Assembly: GCF_947507565.1 (NCBI RefSeq) | Contig: NC_089177.1 | Span: 496,001 to 560,000, forward strand | Origin: Oscarella lobularis | Lineage: Eukaryota > Porifera > Homoscleromorpha > Homosclerophorida > Oscarellidae | Length of the DNA stretch: 64,000 bases | Reading direction: 5' to 3' | Shown here: one piece after another, positions 1-10,670 of the stretch | Layout: each line of letters begins with the position of its first letter | Numbering within the stretch: position 1 is the first letter of the stretch | Made by a program: the position numbers and the translations under genes | The notes under the pieces: model-generated | Databases searched by the model: none | What the model saw: the letters and a program-made list of their open reading frames with translations, nothing else | Told to the model about the DNA's origin: nothing

Positions 1-2415
1 TCGGGCGGTGTCAAAACCTCGCGACCCACAACGGAAGCGGTAAAGCCCGGCGCATAAACGTCGATCAGATCGAATACTACAAAGAGAGGCGATAGGGTTG
101 ATATATGTACTGTATCTTCGTCAGACCTCTGTCTGCAAACGCGTTCTTCGTTTCGTCGGTCCACGTCGCCGCGTACGGCGTGTATTGAACGAAGAGCGAC
201 GCTACGTGTTTTCCCGGCGGAGCCAGCGTCGAATCGAGCACGGACGGAATCGTCATTTCGACGAGCGGCACCGTCGACGCGCGACCGCACTCGGCGTCGA
301 GATAGGCGCCGTGGAGACTTGCCATCGTCTCGCAGCCCAGATGGATCGTGCAGGCGAGATGAGGCCCCGGTCGAGGAAGCGTCGCGAACGACGGCAGACG
401 ATCGAGAGCGACTAGGAGGGCAAAAAAAAGATGGGATTTCACCAACAAAAAGTATCATCAAAGGTACCGTTAATCTTCGTGACAGGTGAGCGATAATCAA
501 TGCCACTGATCTCCTTTCGAAAGCCTTCAGGCAACGCTTCCTAGACCAGTTACATTCCCTCCCCCGCCGAATTCCTGTCCTTTTTGTCTCGATTCACCTT
601 TGCTACGAGTCTTCCGAACGTCACCTCCGGCGTCGCGTTAGACAAAACAACGTTGGCCCTTATTTCCGTTCCATCTTCGAGCAACACCCCGCGCGCCGCA
701 CCGGTGCGATCATCCGTCAAAATCGACGTGACAGGCTTCAACGTCATGTGCAGCAAAGGCGATGAATTAGACAAAAAAGAGCACCGCAATTCGCTGACTG
801 ACTGACCGCATTTGTTTTTATGGTTGCGCCGAGCGTCTCCGCCGCTTTGGCCAACGCCGCCGACAGGCCACCCATGCCACCCTCTACGAAGCCCCATGCG
901 TTTCTAATACCGTCCACTTCGCCCGAGACGTGATGGAGCAGAACGTATCTGAGAATTGAGACAATTCGTATTTCGGAAATTGAAAAACGCGTTCAGTCTT
1001 CATTTACCCCGTGCCCGCCGAGTATGGACTCAGCGACGCGCCTATGACGGCGTCCGTTGCTAGCGTGCATTTTAGCGGCTCCGATTCAAACCACGAGTCT
1101 AAGAACTTTTTTTTTGCACGGTGACCCCCAATCTCTCCCAAGCGCTACAGAACCCATAAACCTTTGCAGCTGGAGACGTCATCAATTTGTACAATTCGAC
1201 CGAATCTTTTCCAAGGTTCCGAACTAAAAAAAGAAGCTAGTTCCACTTCCGGTTTTCACATCCGGTGCTCGTACTAACTCGCTCTAAATAGATTCGACGC
1301 TGAGGCGAGCGTTTCGAGCCGTTCAACCCAGCGCCCCGACGCCAATCGCGAGAAATCGGGAGGCGGCAGATCGACGAGAGGATCGAGAGAATCGACTGCG
1401 GGAGAAAAGAAAAAGGCGCGTCAGCTGTTCGTGGAATGCTCGCGTGGCCGGGAAGTGAAGAACGCGCGTGGTTAGCATTGTCAACAAATAAGTGGGGCGA
1501 GAACACCCGCGAAAATGAAAGAGACGCGCAGTAAAGTAAACGAACGATAACGACAGCCCATCCCATACGAGGAAAGACTTTAGATGCGATCCGTTCAAGA
1601 CCAACAAAGCGAAGGACAATTGACATATCCAATTAGCGTGCATTTCTCTCACCAAATCGCCTAAGGAGTTCCTCGTATCGATCATAAGCCTTCGAAAAGG
1701 GAACGACAAGAATGCGCGGCATTTGAATCGGTTAGGTTAGTTGCGTTTAGAGAGAGAGACGACGAACTTGGGCGTCGTTCGGCGAGAATTTCGCGATCTC
1801 GCGCGCGTTCGGCTCCGCGTCCAAGCCGAGTAGCAGATACTTCGTCGAGTCGGCGAGCGGCGTGAACGACGACGGATTACGAAGAAAGATCTTCAATCCG
1901 CATTCCTCCAATAAATAAATAAATAAATAAATAAATAGTATACCCCATATCGCCGGTTCTGGTTACTTTGAGTCGAAGGTCGTTCACGATCTTAGGACGA
2001 AATAGACTGAGAAGGTACGATGCTCGGGAAAATTTAAAGCCTTTTTTTCAGGGTTATACGGTTCTGACGTGACTTTTATTTTTCTCTCTACCGGGTACGA
2101 TTTCTTCAGTGACGGCCGCTCCTCCAACAATGTGCCGTTTTTCGAGTACAGCGACGTTGATTCCCGCCTTTTGGAGGTATCCCGCCTTGAGAGGAAGAAC
2201 CCGTAAGAGAAGGTGATGCTTCGCGGTTACGGCAACTTACAGCCACCAGACCGTTGTGACCTAAAGCACAGAAATGTACTAAAGCGAGCACTCTTCTATC
2301 CTATCTGCTGACCAGCTCCAACTACAACTGCGTCGTATTGACTCTTCAGTGGCGTTTCGTTGTAAGAAGCGCGACTGGAAAAGGCTCTGCATCGCTGAAG
2401 AAATCTCGACGACAT
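1..2415 (-). CDS. PYROXD2: PYROXD2-like FAD-dependent oxidoreductase, 3' end cut by window edge
   Basis: Multi-exon flavoprotein of the phytoene-dehydrogenase-like family; mammalian PYROXD2 acts in mitochondria. The ATG at 2413-2415 opens an Arg/Ser-rich presequence ([17 protein letters not shown]) that looks mitochondrial. It is followed by the dinucleotide-binding fold [13 protein letters not shown], whose GxGxxG-type core is split by an intron. Exon 1 is 2313-2415, then a 20-nt microexon at 2241-2260, then an exon reading [17 protein letters not shown]. Later exons carry [15 protein letters not shown] (near 840-900), [18 protein letters not shown] (near 625-700), a C-terminal block with LGCETM and [15 protein letters not shown], and [21 protein letters not shown] at the very edge (1-60). 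Roughly the last 70-80 residues lie outside the window. The order of blocks matches PYROXD2 throughout. It is head-to-head with the LRR gene at 2465. Confidence 0.9.
1911..1936. repeat. (AAAT)n microsatellite
   Basis: Six to seven tandem copies of a tetranucleotide lie in a PYROXD2 intron. Confidence 0.9.
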
Positions 2416-2464
2416 GAATAAGAGTTCCCGGATTATTTATGGAATACGCCTCGTGAAAAACAGC
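2416..2464. promoter_or_regulatory. Very short divergent region between PYROXD2 and LRR gene
   Basis: Only 49 nt separate the two start codons. An earlier in-frame ATG of the plus-strand gene at 2414 would even overlap the PYROXD2 start codon. The 5' UTRs must overlap, or one transcript must start inside the other gene. No TATA or CCAAT box is obvious in these 49 nt. Confidence 0.5.
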
Positions 2465-4462
2465 ATGGTTCACACTCTCGTCGACATTTGCCTACGTTCG
2501 GTTGGCCAGTGCATTGGCATACTAAGCCAAGTGCGTCGTTTCTTGCCGTGGAAGGACAAGGAACGGCTGATCGAGCGAATGTGCAGCCATCGTCTCTTTA
2601 CGCCCACTCTCCTGCCCTCCGTGACGTATCACCTATTCGCACCCGAGCTAAAAAGCGTCTGCTTGGAGTGGAACGATCAGGTGATCGACGGCGTTCTCGT
2701 GCAATTGAGCAAATGCGGTTGCCAGCTCCGTTATCTAAAAATCGACGGATGCAAGAAAATCACAGGCAAGACCGTAACGTCCAAGGTTTCTGATTTTCTA
2801 TTTAATTCCTCAAACAGACGACGGCATCTCCGCTCTGTTGAAAAGCCAATTCGAACTCGTTCATCTCGAGTTGAAAAACCTCGCTTCCGGCCTGAAAATG
2901 ATCGGGTTGAGAGAACTCCACGCGGAAAATCTCGCCTACGTCGAGTTGAAATCGCTTGACGCGCTCGCCGACGAGACGCTCAAATGCTTCACGGAAAATT
3001 GCCCCTGCATAAAGGTCCTTCTACTAAAGAACTGCAGAAAGGTTTCGTCACTCGGAATAGCAGCCGTCGCTGCCACACTAAAGGAGAGCCTTGTAAGAGA
3101 TAAAGGGAGTCGACTAAACCTTAGTATATGCACTTTGGCACAGGAGTGTATAAATTTGACTGGAGTTCATGACGTTTCAGATGATGCTATATTGGCTTTG
3201 GCCGAGCATTGTCCTAATTTGACGAAGGCGTTATGTCATGGATGCAGCCGTGTGAGTGGATCAGCTTTTGTTAAGGTGAGCCTACAATCCTAAGATCTTT
3301 ATCTTGTTATTATTTATTCATTTCTAAGCTTGTTGAAGCGACGAGCGTTGCGAGTATTGAGCTCTCGTTTTGCTTTGGGGTGTCTGACACCGACATCTTG
3401 TCACTGGCCAAATCGCCCGTCATTCGATCTCAACTAAAGTGCCTAGAACTGTACGGTCTTCAGATTATGGAGTCGACGCTAATTCGAGCCTTGGGCGACG
3501 GCGGCTTGAACCGACTCGCTGAACTTCACTTGTCTAGCAGTGTGTCCGTAACGGATGCAGCCGTTGAGACAGTGAGTACTTCTTGGCAATTTTTGATTAA
3601 TTTTAGTCGATTATTTTTAGATTGTTTCTCATTGTGGAGATCATTTGGCTGTGCTGGACCTGAGCACGTGCTCGCAGCTCACCGATCGCTGTTGCCAGCA
3701 CGTATCTCGTCATTGTCGCGTCTTGCAGAATATCAACTTTTCTCTGTGCTCGGAAATTACGGCTATAGATCTGCTCCCGCTTATTCGAGATCGGGAGAGA
3801 GGAGAAAAAATTAAAGTGCTGACCTTTACTGGCTGCCGACGGGTAAGGAGAATTTAATCAATCAATTGATCAATGACTTCTCCTTTTTCACTAGATATGT
3901 TTGGAATTTATTAATGCTATAGCAGATCACTGTCCGTTTATTGAAGTTTTGTTGCTTGCTGGCGTTGCAGCAGTCGACGATGGGGCACTGCAAGGAATAT
4001 CTCGCCACTGCAGACAGTTAAGATTTGTTGGCCTCAAGGGATGCACCCAGGTCTCTACGATTTTTTAAATCTGTGTAACGTCAAATATTTATTGTGTGTA
4101 CAGGTGACTGACGAGGGTGTCTGCGCTCTTGCTCAGTACTGCCCGCTTCGTATGCTTGTCATCTCGGGCATTCACGCGCTTACGGATAAGGTGATCTTTT
4201 CTCTCGCCTCTCACTGCTGCTCAAGACTTGAAGAAATCTACATGGCTGGCTGTGCTCAGATTACCCCTGCTGCTGTCCGATATTTGCAGGTAAACGCTTG
4301 TACTCCCTCTCCAACCGCTGTACGTAGGTTTTTTTGTGGCTATTGCAGGATTGCTGCGTGAAGCGACCGTGGGTACATCACAAAATACCAAATGCGGCAC
4401 CAGACCTACTAATGGCAAAAAACCTGGACACGGGAGAATTTTGTAAGGTCAGTAGCAGCTAG
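2465..4462 (+). CDS. AMN1-like / RNI-type leucine-rich-repeat protein
   Basis: Multi-exon gene for a cysteine-containing LRR (ribonuclease-inhibitor-like) protein of the kind found in AMN1 and FBXL proteins. The chosen ATG at 2465 gives MVHTLVDICLRSV; an in-frame ATG at 2414 is the alternative. The first exon reads LPWKDKERLIERM and LKSVCLEWNDQVIDGVLVQL, which parallels the N-terminal layout of AMN1. Later exons carry repeated LRR-CC units such as LRYLKIDGCKKITGKTV, IKVLLLKNCRKVSSLGI, DVSDDAILALAEHCPNL, LVISGIHALTDKVIFSLA and LEEIYMAGCAQITPAAV. I see no F-box. The last exon ends KNLDTGEFCKVSSS and the stop is at 4460-4462. The likely role is a substrate-recognition or scaffold LRR; AMN1 orthology is plausible but unproven. 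Confidence 0.75.
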
Positions 4463-4500
4463 CTGTCCCTCGCGACTGACACTTGATACATACGATAGAT

Positions 4501-4506
4501 AATAAA
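4501..4506 (+). terminator. Poly(A) signal AATAAA of the LRR gene
   Basis: Canonical hexamer 38 nt after the stop codon of the LRR gene. Confidence 0.6.
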
Positions 4507-4629
4507 TGTATAATTTAACATGGCAAAGAAAACTATTTGGTGAACATACACGTACAAGGCCAAATGGCAATGAAAAACAGTTCTAGCAAAGGACAACAAC
4601 ACAGTTACTACAGTAGTTCTTATATGGTA

Positions 4630-7600
4630 CTAATACTTCCTCCTCCTTTTGGGTATAAGCTTGTGTTCAACGACGTCGTTAAAGCTAATGGTCGTCGTTC
4701 GCTTGCGCTTGGGCCTTTCCGGGGTTACGTAGTAATTCTCCGGCGCTTTCAGTATTCCCTGATCGTTTTCATCATTCTTTTTCACCAGCCGTCGAGAGCT
4801 ACGCTTGATATCCATCGCTACAGGAGCGGGATCAACGTTGACCTTCTTTCCCCGACGAGTTGACTTCGTGGCAGCCGGCATCAGCGCCGCCACATCCTGA
4901 CCGGCAGCCGTTCGCGATCGAACTCTCGCGCTCCGCCTCAACGTCGGCGGATTCTCTTCAGCAGATTCCGGTGCAGCGGCCGCTCGCTTCGTCCTCCTCC
5001 TCGTCGTCGTCGTCACTTCAGCAGCCTGTTCCGCCATCGTCTCAACAGCTAGTGCCGCCGTTTGCTTTCTCGTTGTTCTCTTCTTCGTCACTTCAACAGC
5101 AACCGGTTTCGCATCAGCAACTGGTGCTTGCTTCTTCGTCGTTCTCTTTCTCGTTGTCACTTTGGCAGCAGGTTCGGGTACCGTCGCTACTTCAGGAGCT
5201 GGTGCGGCCCCTCGTCTCCTAGTCGCCCGCGTGACCCTCTGCGCCGTCGCTACTCGAACAGAAGGAGCCCGATTTCGCGCCGATCGTCTCAGGACCATTC
5301 CGCCGCCACAGTCCGGGATTGCAAAGAGCGCTGACTCAAAGTTCTTCTCCGGCGAGGCATCGTTCTTCATCTTTGGCATTCTGAACAATCGCGTCAGCCC
5401 ATCAAACGCCGAAAGCGACTCTTTCTTCTCTTTCAACGGGCTCGGCCACTTCGGCGTAGCAAACATAGTCGGGCAGAAATTTGCCTCGACGTCCTCTTGA
5501 GCGTTTTTACTCTTTCGCTGCGGCGTCTTGAACAAATTCGCCTCGTACACGTCCTCAACGTTGATTTCCGTCGCGACGGCCTTTTCCTCGACGAGACAAG
5601 CTCGTTTTGCAACCGGCGACATAACAAAGTCCGAAGATTTGCGACCGGAAGCGCCGGTAAATCGAAAAACTGGCTTTGTCGTCGTCGTCGTCGTCGTCGT
5701 CGGCGGCGGCTTTTTCAATCGTCTCACACCCTTCAATACCTTTCGTCCGGCAATCTCCGCTTTCTTTCGCGACACCGTCGATCGCATGATCTCTGACCCG
5801 TCAACCGTTTCATTGAACGGAATTCTCTCCACCATCTTTACGCGCTCAATGGCCGCCGCTTTCTTCTGCGCCGCTCGTCGCAGCGTCATTCCGCCTTCGA
5901 TCGCTTTACGCAGCGGCGTCTGCATCTTTCGTTTTGCGCGTCGCAACAGAGACCGAGCCGCCACGCGGCCAATCTCCTCTCGAATCGGAGTAGCGAGACG
6001 TTTCTTCTTCTTCAACGATATCCCCGCTTTGATTTCGTTTCTCATTGGAGTCGCCATCTTTCTCTTCGTCGTCTTCAGTTGGAGTCCCTGTGCAATTGCC
6101 TTTCTCAACGGAGTGAGCATACGTTTCTTCTTTGTCTTCAATTCCAGTCCCTCTTCTATTTCTTTCCTCATTGGCGTATTCATTCGTTTCCTCGTCGGCT
6201 TCAAGTTGAAACCCTTTTGAATTTCCTTCCTCATTGGAGTCGCCAGTCTCTTCTTTGTCTTTCTCAAAGCAACCCCGGCCTTTATTTCTTTCCGAACGGG
6301 AGTAGCCATCTTCTGTTTCGTCTTTCTCAAGTCAAGCCCCTCTTCTATTTCCTTCCTCATCGGAGTAGCCATTCTCTTCTTCGTCTGCTTCAAAGTCACC
6401 CCGGATTCAATTTCCGTTCTAACAGGAGTAGCCAATTTCTTTTTCGTTTTTCTCAATTCAATTCCCTCTTCTATTTCTTCTCGCATCGGAGTCTCCATTC
6501 TTTTCTTTGTTGGCCTCAGTTCAAGTCCTTCTTGAATTTCCTTTCTCACGGGAGTAGCCAATCTCTTCTTTGTCTCCTTCAAAGTGATGCCAGCTTCTAT
6601 TTCTTTCCTCACAGGAGTAGCCATCTTCTTCTTCGTCTCCCTCAATTCCGTCCCCTTTTCAATTTCCTTCCTCATGGGAGTAGCCATCCTTTTCTTTGTC
6701 TCCTTCAATGCAGTCCCTGACTCGATTTCTTTTCTCAGAGGAGTATATAGTCTCTTCTTCGTTGGCCTCAATTCGACGCCCTCTTCTATTTCCTTTCTCA
6801 CAGGCGTAGCCATCTTCATCTTCGTCTCCTTCAAAGGAACGCCCGATTCAATTTCCTCGCGCATAGGCGTAGCCATTCTTTTCTTAGTCGCTTTCATTTC
6901 CAAACCCTCTTCGATCTCCTTTCTCATAGGAGTAGCCATTCTCTTTGGAACGGCGCTGCGATCAATTTTTGAGCTATCGGCTTCATCCATTTTCTCATCG
7001 TCAAAGTCGAGATGCGGAGGATCCAGCGTTTTCCGGCGAATCTGACTGCGCTTTGGCGTCTTCAAAAAGCCCGGAGACGATCGTCGGCGTCCATCTGGAG
7101 TCCGCCCCAGCTTCACGGGCATCTTCGGTGGAAGATGCTTATCAAAATATTCGGGACTCAGCATGGGACCGAAACGAATACTCCGTCGCGGCTCGAAAGC
7201 ACTTCCGGCATCGACATCATTTACTTGATTCGTGACGTCAACGCTATCGGTCTCCATGGAAATGACGTCATCAGTCCCCTCCCCCTCTTCGCACAAGGGC
7301 GCAAGCGGACGAAACGAATTGGACGATTTCGGCTTCGGTTTTCTCGGCGGCGTCGGCGTGCGTCGCTTCTGCTTCGACGACGGTATTTCCTTCAGCGGCG
7401 ACGCGACGGGGACGTTTTCTCCGGGATATTCGAATCGAAAGTAACGGTCGGCGATCTTGATCATGTCCTTGTGAGCGAGACGCGCGCGACCCGTCAACGG
7501 CTTGTCGTTGACGTACGTATCGTATGCGTTGCTGAGATTCTCGATATCGAACTGAATAGAATCGGGTTTCGCGGTGTGTTACGTTGTGTGTGGGGGCGTG

Positions 7601-7843
7601 GTTTGCTTACCGTTTTCTCCGCGTTCGCAGTCAATTTTGCGTGCTCTTGCGCGACTTTTGGCAGTTGAACGCGTATGTCGCAGTCTCTGTCTCTAATGCG
7701 AGTAGGAAATCGTTTGCTAGAGAACGCATTGCGTTGTTATGTTCGACCTACCTGCCGAATAAGCAGATGTCAGCCGAAATGGGGAAAGCGCGGCCATCTC
7801 GACCGTTGCGATGAATGATTACGACGTTTCCAATGACGGACAT
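4630..7843 (-). CDS. Ki-67-like FHA / PP1-docking chromosome protein
   Basis: Three exons (7752-7843, 7611-7692, 4630-7551), about 1031 residues. Exons 1-2 and the start of exon 3 encode an FHA domain (MSVIGNVVIIHRNGRDGRAF, ICLFGR, DCDIRVQLPKVAQEHAKL, LAHKDMIKIADRYFRFEYP), the same arrangement as the N-terminus of Ki-67. Residues about 177-205 hold RRSIRFG followed by LSPEYFD and LPPKMPVKLG, which aligns with the RVxF-plus-extension PP1-docking segment shared by Ki-67 and RepoMan. Residues about 262-622 are 17 tandem units of about 21 residues, each with a TPxR/TPxK-type site. The C-terminal 250 residues are Lys/Arg-rich with repeated LRRSARxR motifs resembling the Ki-67 LR (chromatin-binding) region. 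Inferred role: mitotic-chromosome surface protein recruiting PP1. The ATG at 7841-7843 is the only start that completes the FHA fold. Confidence 0.85.
5860..6939 (-). repeat. 17-copy, 63-nt coding minisatellite (21-residue units)
   Basis: Tandem in-frame units of the form (M/L)-x-TP-(M/V/L)-R-K-E-I-x-x-G-x-x-(L)-(K/R)-x-TK-(K)-(R/K). Most units are exactly 21 residues. The last three differ in length (20, 24 and about 22) and sequence. Neighbouring units alternate loosely between M- and L-initiated types, which suggests past duplication of two-unit blocks. Confidence 0.9.
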
Positions 7844-7986
7844 GCCGAGAATTTGGCGAGAAACAACTAGCAGACGCAGTTACTGCCAGTTAGTAGTTTG
7901 AATTGACGGCTGCGCGCTCGCTGGCGTCTGATTGGTCCGCTCGTCGGTGCTTCAACGCCCGTAGGCACGGGACTTGGGAAGCCAAG
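7844..7986. promoter_or_regulatory. Shared divergent promoter, Ki-67-like / MAEA
   Basis: 143 nt between opposing start codons. An inverted CCAAT box (ATTGG, 7931-7935) lies near the centre, as is common for NF-Y-driven bidirectional promoters. There is no clear TATA box. Confidence 0.55.
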
Positions 7987-9637
7987 ATGGCAGACGTACG
8001 AACTCTCGAACACGCGACTTTGAAGGTACAGCAAAGATTCTATTCAACAAAACGCATTTAAAACACTACTCGAAACGCTTTGGAGTTCCTTTTATTCGAA
8101 TTCGTCACGTTTCTAGGTTCCTTACGAACTTCTCAACAAAAAATTCCGCATGTCGCAACGCTCTATCGACCGCGAAATAACCTACGTAACGACAGCGGCT
8201 AACGAACTAACAGATCGGCTCATAAACGACGGGCGCAAGATGAGAATTTCCGAAGCGAAGACCGCAATCACGGGCGTGGTGGAAAAACTTCAAAACCTCA
8301 AAAGAAAAGTACACACAGAAAGGACGCGCATGGCATAGAACGACGTGCCTTTGTTCGCGTAGGCGGAGGAGTGCTTCGATCAGGAAGACGAATGCCTTCG
8401 TCTGTGCAAAACGCGTATCAGTCATTTGGAGGAATATGCGTCTTCCGATGGCGGTGTCACGGGCGTTTCGTCAAGCGACGTGCGAGCGTGGAAGGAAAAG
8501 AGAATCGATCGGATGCTCGTTGATCATTGTTTGAGATCGGGGTTTTACGACACGGCGTCTCTATTGGCTAAAGAGGCTGATATTGAGGTGAGAGAGTGTG
8601 TGTTGGGGGCTATTGAAAATTTTTTCTTAGAATCTGGTTGATACGGAAGTGTTTATGGTGTCAAGAAAAGTTGAGGAGGCGCTGAGGAGACGGGAAACGG
8701 GACCCTGCTTGGCGTGGTGCTACGAGAATCGATACAAATTGAGAAAAATAAAGGTGAGACTGACTATGAGGTAGTGGGAAAAATTGCTCCTCAAGACTCG
8801 TTTCCGCGCAGAGCACACTAGAATTCAATGTCAAAGTACAAGATTTTGTAGAGCTTGTTCGATCGAGGCGAACAGCAGATGCTTTAAAGTAATTAAATAA
8901 CTGTATTAATTTTCTCAGCGATCAACTACATGTAGATACGCAAAGAAGTACTTCAGCTCAGTGGAGGAGAGTCTTCTAGGAGAAATGCAATCTGTCATGG
9001 CTCTTCTTGCATTTTCAGACAGCACTCAGTGTCCTCCATATAAGGTATGATTACTTGCTATATTAGCTTATCATCGTTTCATACACGTAGAGACTGTTTG
9101 ATGAAAGCAGATGGCGTCTTCTCATTGATCAATTCCGTCAGGACAATTTTTCCTTGCATCAGCTCAACGGCCGCTCACTGCTCTCCGTAACGCTCCAGGC
9201 TGGATTGACAGCTCTCAAAACGAGGTAGCAAGTGCATGAAAGACAACTTTTAGTGTATCACACGAGATCCATATCAGGCAATGCTACAAGGAACAGGAAC
9301 GGAATCCCGAGTGTCCGGTCTGCATTGCACCGCTCAACGAATTGGCTCGTCCTCTTCCCTTTGCTCACTTCAGCCAATCCCGTCTCATTTGTGCCATAAG
9401 CGGGCAACGCATGGATGAGCACAATCCCCCCATAGTTCTTCCCAATGGTCAAGTGTACAGCAAAACGGTGATAACAGTCTAGCACTTGCCCACTTGACTT
9501 CCCTAGTCACTTGACTATATGTGTTCTCATAGGCTCTGGCTAGTGCTGCTGCTCATTCAAGTGAGAACAAGGTCACCTGCCCCAAAACGCAAGAACAATT
9601 TCACATCAACGATGCGAAAAAGTTATACATTATGTAG
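7987..9637 (+). CDS. MAEA: MAEA, catalytic RING-like subunit of the CTLH/GID E3 ligase
   Basis: Multi-exon gene. Exon 1 is very short ([13 protein letters not shown]) and joins to [20 protein letters not shown], the highly conserved MAEA N-terminus. Downstream exons give [11 protein letters not shown], then [33 protein letters not shown] (LisH/CTLH region), [20 protein letters not shown] and [11 protein letters not shown]-type CTLH helices. The C-terminal half encodes the Gid-type RING-like domain, starting CPVC and including [23 protein letters not shown] and [20 protein letters not shown], with the stop at 9635-9637. As the catalytic subunit with RMND5, it mediates substrate ubiquitination. 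It is head-to-head with the Ki-67-like gene and converges with TEX261 66 nt away. Confidence 0.93.
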
Positions 9638-9703
9638 TTAACTGCAAATACAACAAGAGATGTATAGTTAGATTACTGCTATTTTGTTCGTACGTCTACG
9701 TAG

Positions 9704-10562
<859 letters not shown>

Positions 10563-10670
10563 TGACCTAGCGTGCGCTTCGTTTCGTCATGCTGACATCA
10601 TGCTGACATCACACGAGCCAAAATATTGAATTCCCTACACGTGTTCTTCTCGTGCTACGGTTCAACTGGC
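10563..10670. promoter_or_regulatory. Shared divergent promoter TEX261 / AS3MT with tandem 11-mer
   Basis: 108 nt between start codons. A perfect tandem repeat ATGCTGACATC occupies 10589-10599 and 10600-10610. Each copy contains TGCTGAC, the half-site of a Maf recognition element. Regulatory function is inferred. Confidence 0.45.

Noticed and set aside
6079-7045. Long plus-strand open frames opposite the Ki-67-like repeats
   Set aside because: They mirror the 63-nt repeat of the minus-strand gene, give Phe/Ser/Leu-rich low-complexity peptides and match nothing; shadow frames.
10626-10670. Upstream extension of AS3MT
   Set aside because: It would need a TTG start; ATG at 10671 directly yields the Cys-rich AS3MT N-terminus.
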